Shown here: piece after piece, positions 9,915 through 20,005 of the stretch
Layout: every line of letters begins with the position of its first letter
Numbering within the stretch: the stretch's first letter is position 1
Assembly (NCBI GenBank): GCA_021464525.1
Contig: JADRCO010000718.1
Coordinates: forward strand, 1 to 27,679
Length of the DNA: 27,679 nt
Origin: Rhizophagus sp. LPA8_4_AMF
Taxonomy: Eukaryota > Glomeromycota > Glomeromycetes > Glomerales > Glomeraceae
Reading direction: 5' to 3'
Program-made: the position numbers and the translations under genes
Notes under the pieces: generated by a model
The model's database searches: none
The model's input: only the letters and a program-made list of their open reading frames with translations
What the model was told of the DNA's origin: nothing

Positions 9915-11041
9915 AGTCTATTAATTAACTTTATTATAAAGGCTATTCTACCTCATAAAATCAAAGTAATCAAATGAAAAATGTTTCATTATATCCAATA
10001 ATTATAACAAGATTACAGAAGGGGATATGGTTTATAATTATAGATTACATGATCTTGTATAACACGATGACTAGCTAGGGTGGACGCTTCGCATCAATGA
10101 AATAATGTCCCCTACTTATTAACTATATTAAGACTATGATTTTATAATTTATAAAAATTTTCAGTGCTTTTTTTCTTGCAAAATTGATTTGAAACGTGTG
10201 GTTTCCTTTACTTTTTTTTTGAAAAAAGAAAAAAAAAATTCTTACAATATTATCGTAACTCGTATCACAGCATCTACAATGTACTGTGTTAAGAAAATTT
10301 ACAATTTATTAATACAAATATTTGTTATCAGCACCACTGATTTACTTTTATATATATGACCGGTAATTACCGAATACTCCTCATTATGGATTTACAACAT
10401 ACATGCATTGCCCTGTAAAAAAACTCGATCCTGAAAGCCTAGGCATACAATTCTAATGCCAAAAGTAGCTACTCTCTTATATAAACTATCTTATGTTATT
10501 AATCCTATTTATAACTCTGTGGCTAACAATCCGTATTTTCCATTTTTTATAATCATAAATTCCGTGAATAAGATACAATTATGGGAATAACACGTATTAA
10601 ATCATATCGTGTTACACAAGGAAGCTAAAATCCTTAATTAGATTTATACTGTTGACAGCTAAAAATTCTATGCATGAATTAGCAATTAATCAATATTTTA
10701 CAATTAAAACATCTAATACATGTTCATTCACCATTAGTAAAATAAAAAATTTGGAGAATATAATCTTTCGGGATATTTTCGGTATTGTAATAAAATCCTT
10801 TTCTATCGAAAATAGTTAACATGTTAAGAAAAAATTTTTTACCAGAAATTTGATTTAATTTATTGAATTTTAATACATTTATACATTTATATCTTTGTTA
10901 AGTTGTTTCTTTATAATATATATATATATGCTAAAATAATGTAAATACGTAAATCAGGAATTATACTATGATTAATAAATAAAGATTTTGTTAAACTAAT
11001 TAAAATTACGAGAATTTCTTTGAAATTGAGATTGTGAATTA
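9915..11041. other. Intergenic region, no gene seen
   Basis: AT-rich sequence. It contains one isolated end of the CCCTGTAAAA element family at about 10411-10431 with no matching right end nearby. A 44-codon frame at 10456-10590 is too short and unsupported to call. A TA microsatellite lies at about 10916-10928. The 3' flank of the minus-strand ORF at 11042 begins at the right end. Confidence 0.5.
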
Positions 11042-11551
11042 TCAGTAACCGTTATTCGAGAGATCCTGTTGAAAGTGATTTTGCATATCTAGATTATTTA
11101 AATTTACAAATGGTGAAGAGGTAGGTACAATAGTTATTTCGAATCCTGGTATTTCAAATCTAAACATTTGAGGATTATTTATTTGAGGAAAATTAAATGG
11201 TGGAGAAATATTTTGAATGAATTGAGGTGAATTTTGATTAGCATTATGTCCAATGTATTGTGGCACGTAGGATGTGGTTGTAGAATGATATTGCGTAGTT
11301 GAAGTAGTTGAAGTGGCATATTGATTATTTATAAAAGAGAACGTGGCTTGTTGTTCGTAATTATTTGATATATAAGACATTGTTGGCGTTGCAGAAAAGT
11401 TGGTATTATTACATGGGACATTCGATGAGGGCTGTCTCATTTGAGTTACATTTGTTGGTACGTTAGAATAATTATTAATTCCGTTATCAATAAATCCATT
11501 TTGGAAGTTATTAACATTATTTCGTAAAATAGTATTATTGTTGTGATCCAT
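11042..11551 (-). CDS. Asn/Gln-rich low-complexity protein, function unknown
   Basis: This uninterrupted minus-strand ORF of 169 codons starts at the ATG whose complement is at 11549-11551. The first half is dominated by Asn, with runs such as NNN, plus Gln, Ser and Thr. The middle has TSTTSTTQYHSTTTS. The end carries a more complex segment, FRFEIPGFEITIVPTSSPF. Such composition is typical of prion-like or activation regions of fungal regulators, but no DNA-binding domain, signal peptide or membrane segment is present. It may be complete, or the last exon of a longer gene whose N-terminal exon lies further right. A decayed copy of its C-terminal half lies at 9371-9563, so this sequence has been duplicated. 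I do not recognise a named family. Confidence 0.6.
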   Translation of the reverse strand: MDHNNNTILRNNVNNFQNGFIDNGINNYSNVPTNVTQMRQPSSNVPCNNTNFSATPTMSYISNNYEQQATFSFINNQYATSTTSTTQYHSTTTSYVPQYIGHNANQNSPQFIQNISPPFNFPQINNPQMFRFEIPGFEITIVPTSSPFVNLNNLDMQNHFQQDLSNNGY

Positions 11552-13502
11552 CGTATAATAAGAATGAAATTTCGAAGAAAAAAAAGTATAATGATAATTT
11601 TTTCTACAGGAATCTATTGTGGATCGTGCTTTTATATTAAATTTTTTTTTTTTTTGAAAGAAAATTCTCTCTATTCTAATAAAGTCAGTAAATTTACAGC
11701 TCTACGTAATTTAGGTAAATTTCTACCAATTGCAGTTAATAATGTTTTTTTTTCTATATTTAGCACGTCTTTATTACTACCATATTTAAATCATTATAAT
11801 GAAAATATTGTAATATCAATTGATGATTGGTTTAAAATTTTAACTGACTAGCATAAAGGCTTATTATTCGCTTTACATATATAGAAATAATTTTGAACTG
11901 CGGTTATTCCAATAATAGTTATACAATTTTTCGTTTCACATATATGGCTGTGTTGAAAAAGTAGTCATTTTATGTATATATATTACTCAAAAAAAGAAAG
12001 AGAGATTATTATTAAATAATTCCATAATATTAATAATGTTACGTAACGTGAATCAATATGATTATATAATTAATTGGTTTTTTTACACAATATTTGTTTA
12101 TGTACTATGTAAAAAATGATATCATCTAGACTAAACCAAATTCGCTTATTTATCTTTATTTTGTTTTTTAAGACTTTAAATAATTTTTCATTCGTTATTA
12201 ATAATTACCTACTATAAAAAAAAATTCTCTTTTTCGATCTTTTTAACATATTTCTACCTGATGTTCACTAATCGTAATAGCCCGATTATAAATTGTTAGA
12301 AGAATGAAAAGTTTACCTTAAAGATCATTGCAGGCTGACAAACGGCTCTCTTGCTCTTTTTATTAGTTTTCAGGTTAAAGCTAGGTAAGTTTTAATCCTT
12401 GGAGAATAAGCGGACTTTTCTATATCACGTGATAGTGCCGAATGATTTATGGCGTTTCGCGATAAATCACAAAAGTCCCAAAATTTTGCTATAAATACAG
12501 AATTTTACATTAAACACCACATAATTTTGTAAATTTTCACATATTTCCACACAATTACGCGCAAATTTTCATATAATATCCAGATAATTCCCATAATCCG
12601 CGGGCTGCGGCATTTACTATTTAGTAATAACGGGAGAAATCATTCTAACAATGTCATGTGAAGTTATCACATAATAAACAAAATTTTATGGAAAGTGCCA
12701 CAAATTCTCACAAAAACATATTCATAACAACCACAAAATTGGTTTAAATTACATACAAAATTTACTTTATACCGCCAAAATTGGTTCTTTTCCCGCGAGC
12801 ATCCTTATCCTGAATCACGGTCCAGATCCAGTGAATTTAATTGGATAAAATTATTTTGTGTAACATTGTCTTGGAACAAACATATTCGTGAAACTTTTTA
12901 CAATATTAAAAATATTTAATTATTTCAAACAAAAAAAAAATATGTTTTAACTATTTATTAAAACTCTGAATAATGTTATTATCAAGTTATTATAATTCTC
13001 AAAGAGCACAATATTTTTTAAAATCTATTAGATTTTGCAGTTTTACTACTAAAAAAAAAAAAAAAATTGTCGGCATTAACATATATAACAATTTTTAATA
13101 CAGTATATCTATCAAGTACAATAAATACATAATATATGATGATTTTTTTTAAAAAAAATGTACGTGCTTATGAGAAATACTGCAAAGAAATTTAAATAGT
13201 GTGAGAAACAAGAAAGAAAATATATAACACGAATAATTAAACACAATGGATATCTATTATGTTGACCAATCAAATTTGACTGGTCCAGGATAAGAGTTGT
13301 CCAGGTTAGTTAGTGGTTAGTTTCGCAAGAGACCAAAAACACGTGATAATATTTTATTATAATAATTGAATATTGATACTGATCAGGCTACAAGATAGTA
13401 CCAATAGTATCTAAAAAATTTAATTCTTTACGGTCTAAAATCGCGAATGGCTAAATGTATTTTTGTAGAAGTTTAGATTTCCAAAAAATGTAAACCTTTA
13501 TT
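11552..13502. other. Intergenic region with conflicting short frames and palindromes
   Basis: Between 11564 and 11851 a plus-strand frame of 95 codons from an ATG overlaps a minus-strand frame (about 11849-11671) that reads coding-like but has two adjacent stops at 11796-11791. Neither is convincing. The perfect 12-bp palindrome TATCACGTGATA lies at 12423-12434. The near-perfect 22-bp palindrome GACCAATCAAA/TTTGACTGGTC lies at 13264-13285. The rest is AT-rich without recognisable content. Confidence 0.45.
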
Positions 13503-13742
13503 TTGAAACATTATTACTTAAATGTATTTATCATTATTATTAATATTATTTACATTTTTACAAAGCTTTTATGTCTTAGGAGGAAGGTGTATGTTACACC
13601 GCATAAAATTTTAATTGTTTCCCATGCAAATGACGTTAGTTTAAATAACACGGAAATATATTCTTACGCTCTCAGTTCTGAAAAAAAACACGTATATATT
13701 AATTTTCAGGTAATGAAATTAATAGCAATGCCCCATATTTGA
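13503..13742 (+). CDS. Short ORF upstream of the duplicated membrane-protein-like ORF
   Basis: Seventy-nine codons with no recognised domain. A hydrophobic N-terminal stretch rich in Ile (VFIIIINIIYIF) could be a signal anchor and is followed by a more hydrophilic part. Its last 156 bases lie inside the tandem-duplicated unit that starts at 13587, and the corresponding part of the second copy is interrupted. TTTTCAGGTAATG at 13702-13714 contains both an acceptor-like and a donor-like site, so this ORF and the next may be exons of one gene, but I found no in-frame splice joining them. Treat as a tentative, possibly partial gene. Confidence 0.25.
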   Translation: MKHYYLNVFIIIINIIYIFTKLLCLRRKVYVTPHKILIVSHANDVSLNNTEIYSYALSSEKKHVYINFQVMKLIAMPHI

Positions 13743-14155
13743 ATTTTATTAAAACATTTATTTATAAATCTATAATTTTTCTAGAAAAAAGTGTTCTTGA
13801 TTTTGAGAAAGAATATGGTTCGAAGCTTTCTCAATCGACTACCAACTTTAAAAGAAAAATTTGCGTGTCAGTAATTATTAAATTACTTATTGTTATTATA
13901 TTTTACCTGTTTTACCATAATGTTTTGTTCGCGTTGATGACACTGTTGCGTATAATTGAGTATTTTATTTACACAAATTCAACATTATGTAAATTAAATG
14001 CTCTTTTAACTTATCCCTTTGACTGTATTATGGCTATATTTGCTCTAGAATTTATTAATAATTTTAGAAAAGTTACAGTTAGAGGGATAATTGTCTCTAA
14101 TACTTTTTGCAATGAGGACGATCGTATGACGAAAAGTGTATGTTACACCGCATGA
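13739..14155 (+). CDS. Putative membrane protein ORF, C-terminus altered by a tandem duplication junction
   Basis: The reading frame spans 138 codons. The first true ATG in frame is well inside, so an upstream exon probably supplies the start. A TTTTTCTAG acceptor-like site lies near 13784, just before the conserved block VLDFEKEYGSKLSQSTTNFKRK. Next comes a hydrophobic span (VIIKLLIVIIFYLF, continuing with HNVLFALMTLL) and another around FDCIMAIFALEFI, so one to three membrane segments are plausible. The last residues, VCYTA, are encoded by the first bases of the second duplicate copy (14136 onward), so the present C-terminus is a product of the duplication. I do not recognise the family. 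Confidence 0.35.
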   Translation: MNFIKTFIYKSIIFLEKSVLDFEKEYGSKLSQSTTNFKRKICVSVIIKLLIVIIFYLFYHNVLFALMTLLRIIEYFIYTNSTLCKLNALLTYPFDCIMAIFALEFINNFRKVTVRGIIVSNTFCNEDDRMTKSVCYTA

Positions 14156-14513
14156 CATTTTAATTGTTTCACGTGAAAATGACGTTGTTTAAACAACGTG
14201 GAAAATTCTTTACGCTAAAAAAACACGTATATATTAATTTTCAGGTAATGAAATTAATAGTAAGGTTTGTAAATCTAATTTCCAGAAAAAAGTGAATTTT
14301 ACTGTTCTTGATTTTGAGAAAGAATATGGTTCGAAGCTTGCTCAACCGACTACCAACTTTAAAAGAAAAATGGCTTATCAGTAATTATTAAAGTACCTAT
14401 TGTTATTATATTTTACCTGTTTTATTATTGTTGCCATAATGTTTATTCGCATTGATGACACTGTTGCGTATAAATGAGTATTTGACATTATGTAAATTAA
14501 ATGTTCTTTTAAC
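14136..14513 (+). pseudogene. Second, decaying copy of the duplicated ORF
   Basis: This copy retains the VLDFEKEYGSKL block (with Ser to Ala and Ser to Pro changes relative to copy 1) but hits a TAA soon after FKRK. The upstream part has a stop right after VCYTA. The region matching the membrane-spanning part contains indels that shift the frame, and the 3' end of the unit is missing. The copy is therefore not translatable as the copy-1 protein. Confidence 0.7.
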
Positions 14514-15311
14514 GTACATTGTCTCTTCACAATTCGAATACTTATTGCAAAATGAATGAATGATCAAGTAATTTCTCATGAAAACAAAATCAATTTCAAC
14601 TTACATTATAATTTGCTTATAAATAAATATAATTATTATTTACACTGTATTAACCGTAAATTAAGTAATCATTCATATACATAGGCTTTCTATATTAATC
14701 AATATACGACTTACCAAATTTATTCAACAATTAGGGGTTTAAGTCCGGAATGCTCCTTTTTTAAACAGGTAAATTGGTAAATTACCACGGTTGATAATTA
14801 TATAATTATGTAATTTCATTTTCTTTATACTGATTTTCATCAGATAATTTACTTCTTTTAGTGATGAAAGATTTTCTGAACTGATCATTAAAGATTTTGT
14901 GAGGATTATCAATTATTATCAAAAGATATGAGCCGTTCTGGATCCAAAGAAACTTGATTAAGGTATTAAAGTATCATCAATAAAAGATTATATGCATTTT
15001 TGTTTATATATTTCTTAAAAATTCTATTTATAGACGTTCGTTATACCTTCAATAATAATTGAATGTTGGGTATGCTATCAAATTTTATTAATGATTATTT
15101 TATTTGTCTAAAAATTGAAACTTTTTCGTTATTATTGAGGTCAAATTATATTTTTTCTTTGATTTATTTCTTTAATGTCTTTTATCTATTATATCCCTCA
15201 AAACTTGATCTGATATTCTCCTAAATAAGCCGTTCCAAATTTGAGCTACAATAAAGATTTTCCCCCACTTACGTTCACATAAGGCAAATAATCCTATCGA
15301 ACTAATTAAAG
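14514..15311. other. Intergenic region leading into the satellite array
   Basis: No gene seen. From about 15018 onward the sequence contains diverged relatives of the array unit, for example GTTGGGTATGCTATCAAATT and TTTTTTCTTTGATTTATTTC, which suggests that the array grew out of an older dispersed sequence. The rest is AT-rich. Confidence 0.5.
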
Positions 15312-15846
15312 ATCAACAAAAATTTCTTTAATTAGCATACATTTATGTCATTTATATCGTTCGTTTTACATTCAATTATAATTAAATATTGGGTATGTTA
15401 TAAAATTTAGTTAGAATTATATTTTCTTTGATTAAATATTCCATAATTTATAATCAACAAAAATTTCTTTAATTAGCATACATTTATATCGTTTATATCG
15501 TTTTATAATTGAATATTGGGTATGTTATAAAATTATTTAGAATTATATTTTCTTTGATTAAATATTCCATAATTTATAATCAACAAAAATTTCTTTAATT
15601 AGCATACATTTATATCGTTTATATCGTTTTATAATTGAATATTGGGTATGTTATAAAATTATTTAGAATTATATTTTCTTTGATTAAATATTCCATAATT
15701 TATAATCAACAAAAATTTCTTTAATTAGCATACATTTATATCATTTATATCGTTCGTTTTACATTCAATTATAATTGAATATTGGGTATGTTATATAATT
15801 TATTTAGAATTATATTTTCTTTGATTAAATATTCCATAATTTATAA
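15312..15846. repeat. Four-copy satellite array with 126- and 141-bp units
   Basis: Four head-to-tail copies start at 15312, 15453, 15579 and 15705, each opening ATCAACAAAAATTTCTTTAA and closing with ATTCCATAATTTATA. The two outer copies are 141 bp or so and contain CGTTCGTTTTACATTCAATT. The two inner copies are 126 bp and lack about 15 bases there. The inner copies are almost identical to each other, so they are the youngest, and the outer ones differ by single-base changes. There is no coding frame through the unit. Confidence 0.92.
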
Positions 15847-17548
15847 TGCCTTTACATCATAATTAAGAATACGTCAAAAAGTTTACTGAATATTATCCTG
15901 GATATTCGTCGAACAAGCTATTCCGGATATTAATTTTAAATATTCTATTATAAAACGTTCATTATATAAGGTGGGTTATCAAATTTTATTGATGACTATT
16001 TACTTTTATCGCAACAAGTTTATTTTCTTTGAAATAACTTAATTATTTCCCATAGTATAATATCTTTAATGTCTTAGTGTACAGGCGCTGAGATATTAAT
16101 ATATCCTTATTAGTGGAATTCATAAGGCTGCACAACAGCAATAAATTATCTATTGATCTTTTTACATTGAACATCACCAAATTTGATAATGTGGATTTAT
16201 CCAACGGAAAGCCAAATCCAAAGTAGGTTAAAAATCTCATTATCATTTAGATTAGTAACAGAAAATTTTACGAGTAAGATATTTTTTATCAATCCTTAAT
16301 GTACCGTAACTAATTAAGTCATATGGAAATCATGTCATAATAATTATTACGCTAGGCGATATCTTTAATACATTTTTCGATATTTTGGACATTATTTATA
16401 TATATGAATTTATTTCATCGATTTTTTCTTGATTGATCCTTAAGAATCGAAAATAGAATAGGTCAGGTAGAGATAATTTTAATAATTAATATTCAAATCT
16501 TAGTTATCGCCCAAAATTTTAATTTGGATTAGCAACGAAATACCACCTTATCAACAGTCGTTGGGATCTTAAATAATGAGAATGTATGTATTTATAGAGA
16601 ACAAACGATTATCAAGTTTATATAAGCTTTTGGCGCAAAATATGCACTTATTTATTTATTTATTTTTTTGGAAATAATATTAGGAAAAGTGAAGTTTAAA
16701 TCTGTATCATAACCAGTAACCATTATCTTAGAAAAAAAAATAAAGATTTTGATTTCCCATCAACGGTAACATATGCACTTATAGAAGTGTATTTATAGAG
16801 AGTTAACTGTAACAAATACGTCGAAACGAGGGGAAGTTTCAGGGATAATTATCCTTTAGCGAAAAGATGTTCCGATTTTCAATGATCCATCGAAATATTT
16901 ACTACACTTACGCAGGTTTTCATCTTCACTTTAATGGCTTGTTTATTTACGAATTCTATGATGTCATATTTACCCAAAAATATAGTAGGTTAAATTCCGG
17001 TTAGTGAACAAGTTGAACAAGTTGAAACAAATTTATCACTTTTTTTTGTAAACAAGTTGCAAAAGAAGTTACTAACCGTTTTCAGGTAACTTATAGAGTT
17101 TTATCAAACGGCACCATTTTTTTTTATTGCTTATAGGAAAATAAAAAAAAATGAATTCATAAATTAATAAAATGGAAATAAATTAATCGTCTTATAAAAT
17201 TAGAATAAAAAGGGTTTTTTTTTCCTGTTCTTTGACGAAAAAAGAAATCACATTTTTACGCCCGCGTTACTGCGTTACTTTGAACAAATAATATTTATCA
17301 ATAGAATTCAAGATAACCTGAATTAACTGAATTAAGAAATTATTAATTATTTTCATTTCCCACAAAAATAACTACATATTCAGAAATTAGCTGATAAACT
17401 TACGCGTACGGCAAACTTCGGTAACTTTATATCTGGGTTTTTTTAATATACGAAATATCTAATTTAAAAAAAAAAAATAATAATATGAAATGGGATGCCG
17501 AATTAGATCAACCACACATATTCAAAAAAGGAGCTTTTTCGGCTTCAT
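15847..17548. other. Intergenic region with diverged array relatives, no clear gene
   Basis: About 15940-16080 carries another diverged relative of the satellite unit (TATTCTATTATAAAACGTTC, then TTATCAAATTTTATTGATGA). A 67-codon minus-strand frame at 16043-16246 has fairly balanced composition but partly overlaps that repeat and has no recognised domain. The word GTATTTATAGAGA occurs at about 16587 and 16788. Nothing else was recognised. Confidence 0.45.
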
Positions 17549-17839
17549 TTAGCAAGAAGGTGAATACCAAATCCCTACACCCGCGCTATATTTTTTGTGT
17601 TTACACAATAGAATTCCAGTTTCTAAGTGATATTCGGAATTGACCGAAAGAAGATTATCAAGCCATAAACATCCGTTCCGCAATGCAAAGATAAAAAGAG
17701 AGTTAGTGACTGAGGAAACATAAGCTAAACTATCTGATGAATTAGTAATCTCTCTACGCGTATTGTTTAAAGAAATCATGTACGGTAACCGTATACAGTA
17801 TACCCATACCCGAGTGGTTTTTGTCATCATTAATATCAT
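17549..17839 (-). pseudogene. Possible retroelement RNase H-like remnant
   Basis: The minus-strand frame spans 96 codons and is less AT-biased than its surroundings. Its end reads YSAGVGIWYSP, which resembles the first strand region of RNase H domains (typically AGxGVxxG followed by P) found in LINE retroelements and RNase H1. The acidic DG residues that normally precede this are not present (the text there is ETGILLCKHKK), and the frame ends six residues after the Gly motif, so any RNase H would be truncated and inactive. The upstream part (LNNTRREITNSSDSLAYVSS) has no motif I recognise. The family assignment is weak. Confidence 0.25.
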
Positions 17840-19698
17840 TGTCTTACGACCGTCGCTCTTAATTGGCTTAATTGGCTTTTTTGAAACGAAAATACTTTTT
17901 ACCTTTCAACTATTTTAAGAATTCAAGATTTCTAAGCAATAATAATCGGAGTTAGCCAAAAGGTTATTTAGCCATTAACAATATCGAGAGAATTAATTAT
18001 TTATTCCCACACAAAATTTTTTTCAAATTATAATAGGATACGAGCATCTATTCTTATTGACTTAATTACATGAAACTTGCGCGAATTCGTATTATTGGTA
18101 CTATGGGTCGGTATTTGGATTTATAAGTTCGGTAGTTCGGTAATAGCGGTACCCCCCGTAACGAGTTAACCAAAAAGAAATTAATATCATATTGAGAGAA
18201 TTTGATTGTTCCCACACAATTAAACAAATGGTAAACGTGGGCTAATTTGACTCCATTCAATTTTGTCAATTTTGTCACATAAAATTTTTTCTAAATCTGT
18301 ACCACAAAAAAAAAATTTCAGGTGATCCATTATCAATCATAAAATTCCCGATGATCTATTTTTTTTTGAATTTTTTTTCACGTCCTCAAAGTAAATAGTA
18401 ATTTGGTTCTAAATTGGTTTGAAGAAATCGGAAAAGAATCAATAATTCTAGTCAATACCATTTTTTTATTATTTTATAGCAAAATTAAGTGGAATATGAA
18501 CTGTTAGACCGTGTTTAAGGACTTCTTGACTTTGTAGTTTGTAGATTGCAAAGGTTTAAAGGTTAAACACTCGAAAATACAAGTTATTATTATTTAATAA
18601 CGTTTAATGAGTATTGATTATTAATTATTATTTCTTTATTACAGGTTTTATTTGGTAAACAAAATTTAATGGAGGTGTTTAAAACGTTTAAGGAATTATT
18701 TTATTTTTATTTTAATTTTAGTAGTTTTTATAATAACTTGGGCTTTTTTTGTAATTTATTTGAATAATTTTTAATTTATAATATAATCACAATTAATATT
18801 GTTCTATTTAATAAGAATTTTTTTTTTTTTAATTGTAAAGTTATAATAGTTATAAAAATTATTTTCATTTTTTTTTTTTCTTTTCGCGATGCTTTTTTTT
18901 AGACATGTTGATCATGTGAAACTGAACCAACGCCAGGACAATATCCGGACAGGTGACACAAGAAAAAAAGCTAATCCCACTATGATAACCTAAACCCTCC
19001 CGTGAGGTTCTTGAGTTATGATCTGCAATGTATATTCTTTTTAGGTTGGATCTGCGTGGACGAAATAGGAAAAAAGTTCGTTGTAAATTGAATTTCTTAG
19101 TACTCAGTAATCAGTATAGGTTATAGAATAGGTAATCTATTCCTATTCGATTTCGATTCGATTTTGATTCGATTTTTGATTATTTCGCCCCACCCACCCA
19201 CCACAGGGAAGGAGACGATAATATAGAATATTTTTGTCATTAATAATTAAAAAAAATTAGCTAACGGTAAATGTAAAATAAATTATACACGTAATATTTT
19301 TTAATATTTTTTATTATGTAAGTGATTGTCCGCAGTGAAAAAAAAAACCCTTTTTTTATAATTATAAATTAATTCTATTGTTTTTATTGGATAATAGATT
19401 TATGACAAAATTTTTTTCAGCTTATAAATTCAAATTGTATTAAATAAGGAAACAAGGTGTAAAATTTCTTTCATTACGAAATTTTCCTTATGAAAAGATC
19501 TCTTGTAAGAATTATCAGATCAAGAAAAGGTTGTTTGAAGTTTCTTTATTATGCCATTTCCCTTGTAAAATTCGGGAAAATATTCTTGTAAAATGTGAAA
19601 ATGTTTAAAAAAAATGAATTTTTTTTTTTTGTAAAAAAAAATAATTAAAAATAAAAAATTGATTTATGATTAGTTTCTAATTCAATTTGTAAAAGAAA
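17840..19698. other. Intergenic region with simple repeats
   Basis: No gene seen. The minus-strand frame at 18066-18278 is unsupported. A TTCGATT/TTTGATT microsatellite at about 19145-19180 is followed by CCCACCCACCCA. The bases from 18900 to 19080 are GC-richer than average and include AACCTAAA at 18987 with its complement at 19040, but they show no coding frame or RNA-gene signature. Confidence 0.45.
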
Positions 19699-20005
19699 AT
19701 GAATATTAAAATAATCATAGTAGGATATATCGCTCAGCTTCCCCCCATCATCGGTCAACCTGTCCTCAACGCTGCCACTTGGACCCTGCCCTATCTGTTA
19801 TTCCTAAAAACTCCTCAACATCAACATAGTAACATGGGCACTCTATCAGCCTTTAGAAGAGGTATGGATAAACAAATATCTCCTCACAAATAAAACAACA
19901 CCATTCAGATTTCACATTCCAAATCACAATCAACAAACATTTCTCCCCAGGTCAAGCATACATCCACTCAGTAGATATCCCACGTGGGATAATGTAGTCT
20001 CAATA
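19699..20005 (+). pseudogene. Broken PIF1-type helicase fragment (possibly Helitron-derived)
   Basis: The first 64 codons contain VGYIAQLPPIIGQPV, matching helicase motif III of PIF1 proteins (usually VGDxxQLPPV) with the Asp replaced by Tyr, and then ATWTLPYLLFLKTPQ, which fits the segment that follows it in PIF1 helicases. After a stop, another frame reads FQITINK and then FSPGQAYI, resembling motif V joined directly to motif VI. A frame change then continues with LSRYPTWDNVVSI, the usual end of motif VI. The span between motifs III and VI is far too short, so an internal deletion has removed most of the second helicase domain. N-terminal motifs, including the Walker A site, are absent. PIF1-like genes are numerous in these fungi, both as Helitron helicases and as stand-alone copies; I cannot tell which this was. 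Confidence 0.78.

Larger units (their letters stand above)
13587..14513. repeat. Direct tandem duplication, offset 549 bp
   Basis: The word GTGTATGTTACACCGCAT begins both copies, at 13587 and at 14136. Long matching blocks follow in order, including ACACGTATATATTAATTTTC, AGAAAGAATATGGTTCGAAG and TTGTTATTATATTTTACCTG. Copy 1 ends exactly where copy 2 begins. Copy 2 matches copy 1 only up to about 14010 and lacks its last 125 bases, and it carries several internal deletions. The retained blocks are still highly similar, so the event is fairly recent. Confidence 0.88.

Noticed and set aside
10456..10590. 44-codon frame with fairly balanced residues (MPKVATLLYKLSYV start)
   Set aside because: Too short and unsupported; no splice sites or recognisable family.
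13818..13832. GGTTCGA-like word that resembles a tRNA T-loop
   Set aside because: There are no matching acceptor or anticodon stems around it, and the word lies in the duplicated coding-like block.
16043..16246. 67-codon minus-strand frame
   Set aside because: Partly overlaps a diverged satellite relative and has no recognised motif.
18066..18278. 70-codon minus-strand frame
   Set aside because: No domain, and the DNA shows short local repeats (GTTCGGTA twice) rather than coding character.
18900..19080. GC-richer patch considered as an RNA gene
   Set aside because: No tRNA, 5S or spliceosomal RNA signature; only a weak 8-bp inverted pair.
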